64,000 nt of DNA from Bin34 sp963422415 (lineage in GTDB: Bacteria; Chloroflexota; Anaerolineae; Caldilineales; Caldilineaceae). Below the pieces are notes generated by a model. It searched no databases. It was not told where the DNA came from and worked only from the letters and a program-made list of their open reading frames with translations. Each line of letters begins with the position of its first letter. The stretch's first letter is position 1. A program made the position numbers and the translations under genes. The stretch is taken from positions 2,108,001 through 2,172,000 of the forward strand of contig OY729430.1 of assembly GCA_963422415.1 (NCBI GenBank). Reading direction: 5' to 3'. Of this stretch, positions 1 to 8,838 are shown one piece after another.

Positions 1-1
1 G

Positions 2-649
2 TCAAACAAGCGCAGCCTACGCCAGGACGTCAAGGACGGCGTCAATGCCCGAGGCCGAAAATGGCTGACCATTCCAGTATATCTTGCACACAAGAGAGAT
101 GGCACGGCCGCAGGCCGCAATTGGCGCCAGTGCACTACGGACTACAAGATTGTGCCCATTCAGCGCAAGGTGCGGGCATTGTTGGGACTGGCAGCCCGGC
201 GGGCCGTGGCGCAGGAGACCAAGGTGGAAATGTGGCTGGGAATCACGACGGACGAGTTCACCCGACTGAAGGCCAGCCAAGACCCCTGGATCGAGAATCG
301 CTATCCGCTCATTGAGGAAAAACCGATGAGCCGCGACGATTGTGTGGCGTGGTTTGGAGAGCATTATCCAGGCCGGACCCTGATACGCAGCGCATGCGTG
401 GGCTGCCCGTTTCGCAGTGGCAGCAGTTGGATACAAGTGCGCGAGAATGATCCGGAACGGTTTGCCGAAGCGGTGGCCATCGATCGCAGTCTGCGCCAAC
501 CGCATCATCCGGCTGCACGCACGTTTCGCCACACGGTCTACCTGCATTCCAGACGTCTGCCCCTTGCCGAAGCCGTTGCCCAGGATGCAGAGGACCTGCT
601 CCTGTCAGGGGAATTTCACTCCGAGTGTTCCGGACATTGCGGGGTGTAG
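2..649 (+). CDS. PAPS-reductase-like protein, phage type (5' truncated by window edge)
   Basis: The reading frame is open from base 2 without a start, so the N-terminus lies outside the window. The visible ~215 residues carry the marks of the phage/accessory phosphoadenosine phosphosulfate reductase-like family: RQCTTDYKIVPI followed by a conserved arginine region, WLGITTDE, YPLIE, and the Cys motif SACVGCPFRSGSSW. Family members have an adenine-nucleotide alpha-hydrolase fold, whose P-loop half would be upstream, and most have no proven substrate; a role in sulfur or nucleotide activation is only inferred. The 597 bases downstream hold no gene. It is not the DndC of a phosphorothioation system as far as I can tell, because no other dnd gene is present and the motifs differ. 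Confidence 0.72.
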   Translation, partial: SNKRSLRQDVKDGVNARGRKWLTIPVYLAHKRDGTAAGRNWRQCTTDYKIVPIQRKVRALLGLAARRAVAQETKVEMWLGITTDEFTRLKASQDPWIENRYPLIEEKPMSRDDCVAWFGEHYPGRTLIRSACVGCPFRSGSSWIQVRENDPERFAEAVAIDRSLRQPHHPAARTFRHTVYLHSRRLPLAEAVAQDAEDLLLSGEFHSECSGHCGV

Positions 650-1246
650 GTGGCGCGAGGTGGAAGCGTCCCAGGAATCAGGTGGGTAGTTGAGGTAGAC
701 AGGTCTCGGCAATCGTCCCCAAGCCAGAAGTGTCGCGCGTGCACTTGTCCGAAGACCGCGTCGATTAGGGGCAGCAATCCGTTGCAATTCAGAATGCCTG
801 GACTTCGCTCTTGTGTTTTGCGAAGGCGTGAGATCTGGTTTGCGACAGAGTGGCGCATCGGATCCATTGCCATAATTGCAAACTGTCGTCGATGGTAATG
901 GCCATCTCTGCGTTGTGCAGGATTGGATTGCAGTGATCCATTGATCCATCTGCGGAAGCCGCTGTGGACATGAAGAGTTTGGTCTGATCCATAGGATCTC
1001 GTTGAGGCGCATCTTGGGCCACTTTGAAGTTTCACGAGCATTGCATTGGTTTCCCAGTTCAGAAACTTCTTGGTCTTGGCTCCCAATATGGTTCGGGGCA
1101 GCCTGCTGTACCTAAGGAGAAGGCATTCAGCGATCACCCGGACTTCGATTCCACAATGAGGAATAACAGTCGGGCCGCTTGATGACAAGCTGCTGCAACG
1201 GTGCGCCCTTGCCAAGTTGCAGGAGAATCATGCCTGCACTAGGTCC
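650..1246. other. Intergenic, no gene recognised
   Basis: About 600 bases between the PAPS-reductase-like gene and the toxin-antitoxin operator. Open frames on both strands give low-complexity translations with no recognisable motif and no start signal. I see no tRNA, repeat or transposase remnant. Confidence 0.5.
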
Positions 1247-1271
1247 AGTCCATCTCGTCCAGAGATGGACT
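1247..1271. promoter_or_regulatory. Putative toxin-antitoxin operator (inverted repeat plus half-site)
   Basis: A perfect inverted repeat with 10-base arms (AGTCCATCTC / GAGATGGACT) and a 5-base spacer lies 46 bases upstream of the antitoxin ATG. The half-site atggacta recurs at 1292-1299, between the AT-rich putative promoter (tatatacttagactagtata, 1271-1290) and the ribosome-binding site aggag at 1304-1308. Phd/YefM antitoxins normally repress their own operon by binding such palindromes, so this is the expected autoregulatory site; that function is inferred. Confidence 0.5.
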
Positions 1272-1316
1272 ATATACTTAGACTAGTATAAATGGACTAC
1301 AACAGGAGCGTCCGCT

Positions 1317-1595
1317 ATGCACAATGACACATTTGACAGTGTTTGGACTGTCGCCGAGGCCAAGGCTCGGCTGTCCGAGGTGCTGCGGCGGGCCAAAACC
1401 GAAGGACCGCAACGGATCGGGGTGAAGGAGTCCTTTGTCGTGGTGCCCGAGCCCCTGTGGCAGACGCTCGGGCCGCGGCGCAAGCCAATGGGCCAGTGGC
1501 TTGTAGATCGTATGCCGCGGGGTGTGCATCTGGAAATTCCTGAAGGCAGAGAGTCCCGGAGGGAGATTCCGTTCATGCAAGAGGATACAGAGTGA
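1317..1595 (+). CDS. Phd/YefM-like antitoxin
   Basis: A 92-residue protein whose N-terminal half (WTVAEAKARLSEVLRRAKTEGPQ) matches the Phd/YefM DNA-binding fold, followed by an IGVKESFVVVPEPLW segment like the IT.hg...vvl...e stretch of the family. The acidic/basic C-terminal tail would wrap and neutralise the toxin. A good ribosome-binding site (aggag, 8 bases from the ATG) fixes the start. It overlaps the next gene by four bases, the usual translational coupling of antitoxin and toxin. It probably represses its own promoter through the palindrome upstream. Confidence 0.85.
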   Translation: MHNDTFDSVWTVAEAKARLSEVLRRAKTEGPQRIGVKESFVVVPEPLWQTLGPRRKPMGQWLVDRMPRGVHLEIPEGRESRREIPFMQEDTE

Positions 1596-2017
1596 AGGGG
1601 TTTTTGCTGGACACCAATGTAATCTCGGAAGTGACAAAAACCCAGCCGAACCTGCAAGTTGTCACCTTTCTGACACGATCGGATGAGTTGTGGCTGCCCA
1701 CGATCGCATGGCACGAGTTGGAGTTTGGATTGCAGCTGATGCCACAGAGATCGCTGCGGCGCGACCAGCTGCGGGCAATCCTGCGGAAATTTGTGGCAGA
1801 GTACGAGGATCGTGTTTTGTCTCTGGATAGAACAGGAGCAGAGTGGGCCGCCCAATTTAGGGCCCAAGCGCGTCGTTCCGGTCGTGTACTGGACTTGGGC
1901 GATGCGCTCATCGCGGGGACGGCCAAAGCCCATGATCTTGCCGTAGCCACTCGCAACATCGGCGATTTTGACGGCTTGGATGTCGAAGTCGCCGATCCCT
2001 GGCAAATCCTTCCTTGA
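1592..2017 (+). CDS. PIN-domain ribonuclease toxin, VapC type
   Basis: A 141-residue PIN domain starting at GTG, overlapping the antitoxin stop (GTGA). The acidic metal-binding residues are in place: Asp7 in LLDTNVISE, a Glu in WHELEFG, the Asp in LDLGDALIAGTA, and the closing TRNIGDFDGL. VapC toxins are Mg-dependent RNases that cleave tRNA or rRNA when the antitoxin is degraded. The length is typical. It is paired with a Phd-type rather than a VapB-type antitoxin, which is common. The role (plasmid or island maintenance, stress or phage response) cannot be read from the sequence. Confidence 0.9.
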   Translation: MKGFLLDTNVISEVTKTQPNLQVVTFLTRSDELWLPTIAWHELEFGLQLMPQRSLRRDQLRAILRKFVAEYEDRVLSLDRTGAEWAAQFRAQARRSGRVLDLGDALIAGTAKAHDLAVATRNIGDFDGLDVEVADPWQILP

Positions 2018-2551
2018 ACAATGTCGCTTGGCGCTGCAGCGCGGATTCTCTGCTTTCTGTAGTGCGGACTTCCCAGTTCACAAGAGCAATGTCATGCTCT
2101 TTCACGGATCCATGATTGGCCACGGGCAACGGCGGCAGGCGATGGTGCCAGGCTTGGGCGCGTACACATCATGTAAAGTCTGCTTGCACGGTGGGTTGTG
2201 GCCCTTCCAGTTCTAACAACTGTCCGCACCCCGTTGGAACAGGTCTTGGCAGCCCTGAAACAGGGAATCTGTACAAGGATGGCAAGTTTGGCCTTGTTGC
2301 TGGGCAGCGGAGGGATCATATGCATCTCCGGGAGTTCCCGGCCTGTACGGCATGGGAATCGGAACGGCTCCTCTTCTATTCCCTTTTCCGTATTGGCATT
2401 GGCGTGGGGCCCGGTCTGCCATGGCATTGGCGCCTTGCACCAAGGAATAATCTTGGCATCTTCCGGTGGCGACACGGTCGGCCCCAAACATATGACACGG
2501 AAAGCCGGGATTGCGGGAAAATTGAAGTGGGTGTTCAGGCTACAGAGCCAT
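2018..2551. other. Intergenic, no gene recognised
   Basis: The region lies between the toxin and the convergently transcribed aminotransferase. Long open frames exist on both strands (for example 2116-2634) but translate to compositions without recognisable motifs and overlap each other, so I treat them as chance frames. No terminator hairpin with a T-run was found. Confidence 0.45.
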
Positions 2552-3925
2552 TTAGCCGGGCAGACGATCCCAGGCAGCCCCGACTGCCGCTTGGAAGCGG
2601 TCCAGGATTCGATCCAGCTCCGGTTCAGAACTGACAAGAGCCGGTGCCAGCGCTCCCCAAGTGGGCATGACGCGCAAGATCAGTCCCTGTTCCATGGCTG
2701 CCGTCTTGACAAGGGGCCCCAGGTCCGCGGCGACTTCCGTCGATCCGGGTTCGCGCACGAAGTCAAACCCCCACAGCAACCCCTCCCCACGAATGTTGGA
2801 GATGGGCAGTTCGGATTGCATTGACTGCAAACGGGCCTGCAAATAGGCCCCTTGCCGTTGCACATTGTCCAGCACATCGTCATCGGCGAATGTATTGATG
2901 ACCTCGATGCCCACGGCTGCCGCCAAGGCGTGGGAGGCAAAGGTATGCCCATGATTGAAGTGTCGATTGTCCACTTCCTCTCCCAGGAAAGCCGCGGCTA
3001 GTTCAGACTTGATAACCATGGCGCTGAGGGGCAGAATGCCCGCCGACAGCCCCTTGCCACAGCAGAGGATGTCAGGGGTCACGTCAAAGGTCTGGGCGGC
3101 GAACATCTGACCCGTGCGCCCCATCCCCGTGATGATTTCGTCAAATATCAGGAGTATGCCGAACTTGTCGCACAACTGACGCAGGCTCTCCAGAAAACCG
3201 GCGGGCGGCACGGCTATGCCCTGCAAGTGAATGATGGGTTCCAGTAGCAGGACGCCCACAGTGTCAGGATCCTCCCCCTCAAGCACACCCTGAATGACAT
3301 GCAGGGCCCGTGCGCCGCTTTCTGCCGCGGAACAGCCAGTGACTCTTTGATAGAAGACTGGGGGCTGCACTTTCAAAAACCCCGCCATCTGGGGTTCGAA
3401 CTGGGTCTTGCGGGTGCCGGTGCCACTGGCGGCCATCGCGGCTGCCGTGGCCCCGTGATAGCTTCCGTAAAAGGAGAGGGTCTTGTATTTTCCAGGATGG
3501 CCGGTCAGGCGATGGTACTGGCGCGCAAACTTGAGGGCGGCCTCGTTCGCTTCGGATCCCCCGCTGAATGATTTGACAAAGTCGAGTCCCGACGGCGTGA
3601 TCCCGCTCAGCTTTTCGACCAGTTGCAGGGCGGTCTCGGCTATTCCGTGCATGGGCGGGGCCAAGGTCACCTTGTCCAACTGGTCCATGACCGCCTGACG
3701 CAGCCGTGGATGATTGTGTCCCAGCGAAACCGCATAGACGCCACTCAATCCATCCAGAAATTCCCGTCCCTGCGAGTCCCAGTAGGAGACGCGGTCGGCG
3801 CGGGAAATGACCAAAGGCCGTTTCAGGAATTCCCGTGTCTGCGTGAAATCGATAAAGGTGCGCTCAATCAACTCGTCCCATGCCGGGCATGACAGCGGGC
3901 TCTCACCTTCTCTTGCATTGTTCAT
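2552..3925 (-). CDS. Class III PLP-dependent aminotransferase
   Basis: About 457 residues, full length for class III (omega) aminotransferases, which move an amino group between an amine or omega-amino acid and a keto acid. In order: WDSQGREFLDGLSG near residue 50, GHNHPRL, the phosphate-binding SGGSEANE (~122-128), YHGAT, the Asp of LIFDEIITGMGRTG (~262) that pairs with the PLP nitrogen, and the PLP-binding Lys of CCGKGLSAG (~291). The frame extends two codons upstream to a TTG; I chose the ATG at 3925, though neither has a clear ribosome-binding site. Substrate unknown. The neighbouring dioxygenases and peptide importer suggest amine or amino-acid-derivative catabolism (inference). Confidence 0.9.
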   Translation of the reverse strand: MNNAREGESPLSCPAWDELIERTFIDFTQTREFLKRPLVISRADRVSYWDSQGREFLDGLSGVYAVSLGHNHPRLRQAVMDQLDKVTLAPPMHGIAETALQLVEKLSGITPSGLDFVKSFSGGSEANEAALKFARQYHRLTGHPGKYKTLSFYGSYHGATAAAMAASGTGTRKTQFEPQMAGFLKVQPPVFYQRVTGCSAAESGARALHVIQGVLEGEDPDTVGVLLLEPIIHLQGIAVPPAGFLESLRQLCDKFGILLIFDEIITGMGRTGQMFAAQTFDVTPDILCCGKGLSAGILPLSAMVIKSELAAAFLGEEVDNRHFNHGHTFASHALAAAVGIEVINTFADDDVLDNVQRQGAYLQARLQSMQSELPISNIRGEGLLWGFDFVREPGSTEVAADLGPLVKTAAMEQGLILRVMPTWGALAPALVSSEPELDRILDRFQAAVGAAWDRLPG

Positions 3926-4082
3926 AGTCAAGGATCAGTCCAGGGTGTTGTTGCGTATGCTAACCGGGAAGCGAACCGACAGGATACAAGGGGGTGTCAA
4001 GTCATGGGAGAATTCGCCATGCATGCGGCGGTCCCGCGCTTTCTTGCGACAAGCGACAACGCAGGAAAAACCCATGCCGGGA

Positions 4083-4835
4083 TCAAGAAAATCTGACTCT
4101 CTGTCCATCCTGCCAGAAGGGTACGGCTTGCCCCCAATTGCGCGTGCCGTCCTTGGTTCGTATCACCTCTTTGGAATACTGGGCTAGATAGCTGCGTCTG
4201 ACACGGGACGAGGTGTTGACCCCGCTGCGATGAAAAGTGCGGCTGGAAAACACCACCACGCTGCCTGCGGGCACCACTGCCGGGATGCCTGGGTCGTCGC
4301 CTTTGTAGCCGACCTTGTCGTTGGTGCCCCGCTCCACTTCGTGGTCGAAAAGATCGTCTGGCGTCATGCCGGCACGGTCGTAGGGGAGTACGTAAATGGT
4401 GCCATTCTCCAGAGTTATGTCGTCCAGAGAGCACCAGCAGGACAGATAGGGCGTATGGTAATGTCCGATATATCCCGAGTCCTGATGCCACGCGAACTGC
4501 GTGCCCTTTTCCGGGGCCTTGACGACATATTGCTCGTTGAAGAGATACACCGTGTCACCCAAGGTGGCGCGGGCCACCGCGGCCATCACATCGCCGAAGA
4601 TGAAGCGTGAAATCTTGGCGCTTTCCTGTCCGCGGTTGCCGATGAAATACCTCTTCTTGTAATGGGTGATGCCTTGGGAAGTCGCGCCGGCGCTTTCCAT
4701 TTCCTGATCCACTTCCTGGACAAGTCGCGCGCATTCCTCCCGTAGATCCTCCAATTGGTCGCGGGGAATTACATTCTCCAGTATGAAGAAGCCGCGCGTG
4801 CGGTATTGTGCAATCTGTTCGGCGGTGACGTTCAT
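4083..4835 (-). CDS. Phytanoyl-CoA dioxygenase (PhyH) family protein
   Basis: A 250-residue Fe(II)/2-oxoglutarate-dependent oxygenase. The facial triad is visible: H117-x-D119 in FAWHQDSGY and the distal H202 in SSRTFHRSG, with a 2-oxoglutarate-binding Arg in RRSYLAQYS (~213). The ribosome-binding site aggaag is about 10 bases before the ATG. PhyH enzymes hydroxylate diverse small molecules, and bacterial paralogues outside phytanate metabolism rarely have a known substrate. It lies on the same strand as the aminotransferase, 157 bases upstream of it, and may be co-transcribed with it. A second, quite different PhyH protein ends the importer operon downstream. Confidence 0.88.
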   Translation of the reverse strand: MNVTAEQIAQYRTRGFFILENVIPRDQLEDLREECARLVQEVDQEMESAGATSQGITHYKKRYFIGNRGQESAKISRFIFGDVMAAVARATLGDTVYLFNEQYVVKAPEKGTQFAWHQDSGYIGHYHTPYLSCWCSLDDITLENGTIYVLPYDRAGMTPDDLFDHEVERGTNDKVGYKGDDPGIPAVVPAGSVVVFSSRTFHRSGVNTSSRVRRSYLAQYSKEVIRTKDGTRNWGQAVPFWQDGQRVRFS

Positions 4836-5709
4836 GTTCGGCTGTCTTCCTCACAATGTGGTTGCCCAAGCGGGCCGTGGATGCGCCCAAGTCCCCAAAG
4901 GGCCCTCACGGGATTCAATGAATGAGACCGGCCCTGTTGTCCGAACTGCCCGGGAACGATGCCGGCCGAGGTGGGCGTGGGGTGCAAATGAACCAAGTCC
5001 ATGGAATTCAACGTACAGGATACAGTCTGTCACTGATCTTGGGGAAAGTGGAAAGGGACCATTTGTGGGTTGCGGGTCTCATTCGCAAAAGCCCCTGCCA
5101 TGTCCATGCACGGGATTGACGCCGCTTAGGCCAAAAATCCGCGGGCAGACAACGGCAGGGTGCCAATGACTCTCTGGGTTCTCTTGCGCAGGCCGCCTTG
5201 ACCCGGGCTCAGATTCCATGCTGGATCGGGACTTAGGGATTCTCAGAAAAAACGGCATGTTCAAAAAGGGAGATGAACCCATTTGTGAGACAAGGAATTC
5301 ATGGTGTTCCTTCCATTTCGGTCGCTCGATCGGCTTGCCTGCCTGCTTGGTTGGGGTACAATGGGATCTGTTTTGGGGTGTGTATCCATTCCATGGTTGC
5401 CAAGGAAGAGGCAGACCGCGGTCTGTTGCACTTGGGTGGCAATTCCATATTCATCTGGCAATCACTTGGAAAGAAGAACCCGGTGATTGGTCCTCGCAAA
5501 ATTCAAGCAACGCCTGACGCCATGTTCGGCCGCGTCCTCTGCAGGAGGAAGGCGGGTGTGCATCTCTGGCAAACGGGACACGTTTGAATGGGCAGAGCGG
5601 AGTGCACAGGATGCATGTCCGTTCCCTGGACGAAAACAGGAACTGTCGCCTTGAGCAAGAGTTAGGTGCCGGGTCACACTCTGTCACCATATTTTCCAGG
5701 AGGAAGCGC
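4836..5709. other. Divergent intergenic region with possible promoter
   Basis: This stretch separates the minus-strand dioxygenase from the plus-strand importer operon, so it must hold both promoters. One acceptable sigma-70-like pair facing the importer is TTGCCT (5335-5340), 16 bases, TACAAT (5357-5362), leaving a leader of about 340 bases. The overlapping small open frames (5218-5587 and others) have no recognisable content. The frame of the binding protein stays open back to 5584, but those 42 codons are not a signal peptide. Confidence 0.35.
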
Positions 5710-7773
5710 ATGAAACGATTCAGAGTATGGGTATGCATGTTGGCTGTCTTGGGCCTGATGCTGGCTGCCTGCGGCGGCGGCGGGGACACGGATCCTGTCC
5801 AAGAAGAGGTCGAAAGCGAAGTGCCCGCCGCGGAAAGCGACGGGGCGGCGACCGAAGAGATGGAAGGCCCCATGGTCACATTCACTCAGCAGGTCGAGCA
5901 GTACAACACCATTGCCGATTACGAAAGTGCCACCGGCAACACAATTGATTCGTTCCAACAGTCACCCATGCTGGATGCGATGGTGGCCGATGGCACTTTG
6001 CCTCCGGTGGAGGAACGACTGCCGGACGAGCCGTTGGTGATGCAGCCTGCAGACCAGATTGGGGAATACGGCGGCACCATGCGGAATGTCCACGAGGGCA
6101 ACTTCGATTTCCTTGAGGATCTGTTGCGGGAATTTCCCCACGTGTACGGTTCGAATATGCAGGGCGTTCTGCCTAACGTCTTCATGAATGCGGAAACCAG
6201 CGCCGACGGTCTGTCCACGACTTTCACCATCCGCCCAGGCATTAAGTGGTCCGATGGCGAGCCCTTCGGCGCCGACGACTTCGTCTTCTGGTACGAAGCC
6301 ATTGCCGCGAACACGGAACTGAATCCCAACGGCGTCAACAACATGAAGGTCGGCGGCGAGATGGGCACTCTGAGCAAGGTCGACGACAACACCATCGTCA
6401 TGGAGTTCTCCGCCCCGTATGGCGTGTTGCTGGAACGTCTCAACCGCTGGCGTCCCATGCCGTATGCCCCCGCCCATTACCTGAGTCAGTTCCATCCCAG
6501 CTACACGGACGCCGACACGGTGAACGCGACAGCGGATGAAAAGGGCTTCTCGACTTGGGTTGAACTGTTCGAAAGTGAGAACGACTGGTATGGAAACCCC
6601 GATGTGCCCACCATCTTTGCGTGGAAGGCCGTCACTCGGGGAGCCAGCGTGCCCGTCCAGGAGTTGGAGCGAAATCCCTACTACTGGAAGATCGATATCG
6701 CGGGCAACCAGCTGCCTTACGTGGACCGGATCAACCGCCCCAACTTGGGCGACCGCGAGGCCATTCTCCTGGATGTCATTGCCGGCGAGAACGACTACAT
6801 GAATCCCTACACCTTGGGCTACCTCACCAATTACCCCGTGCTGAAGCAGAACGAGGCGACTGGAGGGTACAGAGTGCTGCCGCAATTTGGCTGGTCCGAT
6901 GTGCTGGGCGTCATCTCTTTCAACATGTCCATTGAGGACGAGACCTTGCGCGACCTCTTCCGGAACAAGGATTTCCGGATTGCCCTTTCGATCGGCTATG
7001 ACCGCAACGAAATCAACGATGTGGTCTTCAACGGTCTGTACAAGCCTTCGCAGGTGGCGCCCCCTGACGCGTCCGTCTACAACGGCGCCGACCCTGCATT
7101 CAAGCAGCACATTGAGCACGATCCCGATCGCGCCAACGAGATCTTGGACAGTCTGGGCTTGACCTGGAACGATGATCAGACGCAGCGTCTTCTGCCGGAC
7201 GGACGGCCGTTTGAACTGGCTGCCCAAGTCGATACCGGCTGGGTGCAGCAGGTCCCGATTGCGGAACTCATCGCCCAGGGCTGGGAAGATCTGGGCCTGA
7301 AGGCCACGGTTGTGCCCCTGGACGGCACACTGCATGCCGAGCGGCGTCTGGCTGGCGACTACGAACTCCAGATTCGGCCGGTAAACTGGGCGGGCCAAGC
7401 TCCGATCATTGGTGCCATGCGCGGTGAACCTATGCCCATTTCCCCTGGCTGGTTGGTCAATCCGCCTTGGGCCCAGTGGGTATTGTCCGGTGGCGCCGAA
7501 GGCGAAGAGCCTCCGGATGAGGTCAAGCGTCTCTACGAGATTTTCGAGTCCTTCTTGGCGGAACCCGATGCCCAGAAACGCTTTGACCTCGAGGCGGAGA
7601 TGTACAAGATCCATCAGGACAACCTGTGGGTCATTGGTTCCATCAAGCAACCGGGCGATCTGGAAGCCGTGTGGTATGCCGTCTTCTCGAATCGCATGTA
7701 CAACATCCCCAACCCCGTGGCTCCCGAGTGGTACTACGCCGCTCCCGAGACTTGGGCTTATCGGGCGGAGTAG
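5710..7773 (+). CDS. ABC importer substrate-binding lipoprotein, peptide family 5
   Basis: I place the start at the ATG at 5710 because it is preceded by ccaggagg and gives a textbook lipoprotein signal peptide: MKRFRVW, a hydrophobic core, lipobox LMLAAC with Cys21, then a Gly/Asp/Glu-rich linker. The 687-residue protein then shows family-5 (DppA/OppA-like) features: a GGTMRNVHEG opening, the STTFTIRPGIKWSDGEPFGADDFVFW core near residue 170, and the long C-terminal lobe. It would capture peptides or other oligomeric solutes outside the membrane and deliver them to the permeases that follow. It is longer than DppA (~535), which is common for this sub-group. Confidence 0.92.
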   Translation: MKRFRVWVCMLAVLGLMLAACGGGGDTDPVQEEVESEVPAAESDGAATEEMEGPMVTFTQQVEQYNTIADYESATGNTIDSFQQSPMLDAMVADGTLPPVEERLPDEPLVMQPADQIGEYGGTMRNVHEGNFDFLEDLLREFPHVYGSNMQGVLPNVFMNAETSADGLSTTFTIRPGIKWSDGEPFGADDFVFWYEAIAANTELNPNGVNNMKVGGEMGTLSKVDDNTIVMEFSAPYGVLLERLNRWRPMPYAPAHYLSQFHPSYTDADTVNATADEKGFSTWVELFESENDWYGNPDVPTIFAWKAVTRGASVPVQELERNPYYWKIDIAGNQLPYVDRINRPNLGDREAILLDVIAGENDYMNPYTLGYLTNYPVLKQNEATGGYRVLPQFGWSDVLGVISFNMSIEDETLRDLFRNKDFRIALSIGYDRNEINDVVFNGLYKPSQVAPPDASVYNGADPAFKQHIEHDPDRANEILDSLGLTWNDDQTQRLLPDGRPFELAAQVDTGWVQQVPIAELIAQGWEDLGLKATVVPLDGTLHAERRLAGDYELQIRPVNWAGQAPIIGAMRGEPMPISPGWLVNPPWAQWVLSGGAEGEEPPDEVKRLYEIFESFLAEPDAQKRFDLEAEMYKIHQDNLWVIGSIKQPGDLEAVWYAVFSNRMYNIPNPVAPEWYYAAPETWAYRAE

Positions 7774-7801
7774 TCTTCTTTTTCTTTTTCAGTGAGGATT
7801 G

Positions 7802-7829
7802 GGGAGGCCATGGCGTGACATGGCCTCCC
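7802..7829 (+). promoter_or_regulatory. Stem-loop between binding-protein and permease genes
   Basis: An 11-base perfect stem (gggaggccatg / catggcctccc) with a 6-base loop lies between the stop of the binding protein and the permease start. There is no T-run after it, so it is not a simple terminator. Such hairpins after a binding-protein gene commonly protect the upstream mRNA or attenuate read-through, so that the binding protein is made in excess. That role is inferred. Confidence 0.55.
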
Positions 7830-7851
7830 TGCGTTGTTGGGAAAACGCCTG

Positions 7852-8838
7852 ATGCTGCTCTTCATCGCCCGCAGATTCCTGATCATGGTGCCGACGGTAA
7901 TCACCATCAGTTTTGTGGGCTTCATGATCATTCAGGCGCCCCCCGGCGACTTTGTCAGCTCCTACGTCGCCGGCTTGGAGGCGCAAGGCGACATCATCGA
8001 ACCCGAACTGATCGACGCGTTGCGCGCTCGGTACGGTTTGGGCCTCCCCTTTTACGTGCAATATTGGCGCTGGGTGACCGGTCTCGTGCAGGGCGATCTC
8101 GGATATTCAATGGTGTATCGCGAGCCGGTGCTGCAGATCATCATGCAAAGGCTGCCCTCCACCTTCACCATTTCCCTGCTTTCGTTGATACTGGTTTTTA
8201 CCATTGGCATTCCCATTGGCGCCCTGTCGGCCACCAAGCAGTATTCCGTGACCGACTATTTCTTCACCTTGGTCGGCTTCTTGGGGGTGGCCACGCCCAA
8301 CTTTCTGTTGGCCTTGGTAGGGTTGTGGCTGTTGTTCCTGTGGACTGGCAATGCCGCGATTGGACTCTATTCGCCGGAATTGCAAAACGCCCCGTTCAGT
8401 CTGGCAAAGTTTCTTGATCTGCTGAATCACATATGGTTGCCAGCCCTGATCGTCGGTACTGCGGGCACGGCGGAGCTGATCAGGACCATGCGCGCCAATC
8501 TGCTGGACGAGTTGCCCAAGCAGTATGTGACCGTGGCCCGTGCCCGCGGCGTCGGGCCGAACAAGCTGCTCTACAAATACCCCTTGCGCATTGCCCTCAA
8601 CCCAGTCATCAGCACCGTCGGCTGGTTGTTGCCCGTATTGGTGGAAGGGGAGGTGCTCGTCTCACTGGTGCTGGGACTGCCCACTCTGGCGCCGGTGTTG
8701 CTGAAATCCCTGCTCAATCAGGATATGTTTCTGGCTTCGAGCATCATCATGATTCTCGGTGTCCTGACTCTGGTGGGCACGTTGCTTTCCGACATATTGC
8801 TAGCGATCCTGGATCCACGCATTCGAGGCGCCGTATGA
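7852..8838 (+). CDS. ABC importer permease, DppB/OppB-like
   Basis: A ~328-residue polytopic permease with the N-terminal signature FIARRFLIMVPTVITISFVGF, a periplasmic loop, then about five further membrane segments and the EAA-like cytoplasmic loop (ELPKQYVTVARARGVGP) that docks on the ATPases. A TTG at 7834 is in frame, but it falls directly after the hairpin and adds only six residues; the ATG at 7852 gives the family-typical N-terminus, though without a strong ribosome-binding site. The stop overlaps the next start as ATGA, so it is co-translated with the ATPases. Confidence 0.9.
   Translation: MLLFIARRFLIMVPTVITISFVGFMIIQAPPGDFVSSYVAGLEAQGDIIEPELIDALRARYGLGLPFYVQYWRWVTGLVQGDLGYSMVYREPVLQIIMQRLPSTFTISLLSLILVFTIGIPIGALSATKQYSVTDYFFTLVGFLGVATPNFLLALVGLWLLFLWTGNAAIGLYSPELQNAPFSLAKFLDLLNHIWLPALIVGTAGTAELIRTMRANLLDELPKQYVTVARARGVGPNKLLYKYPLRIALNPVISTVGWLLPVLVEGEVLVSLVLGLPTLAPVLLKSLLNQDMFLASSIIMILGVLTLVGTLLSDILLAILDPRIRGAV

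Noticed and set aside
2..649. DndC of a phosphorothioation system
   Set aside because: The protein has the phage PAPS-reductase-like motifs, no other dnd or ssp modification gene is present, and it lies over 26 kb from the Dpt-like genes.
5962..7650. 562-codon antisense frame opposite the peptide-binding protein
   Set aside because: The sense strand encodes a clear lipoprotein; GC-rich codon bias keeps the antisense frame open.
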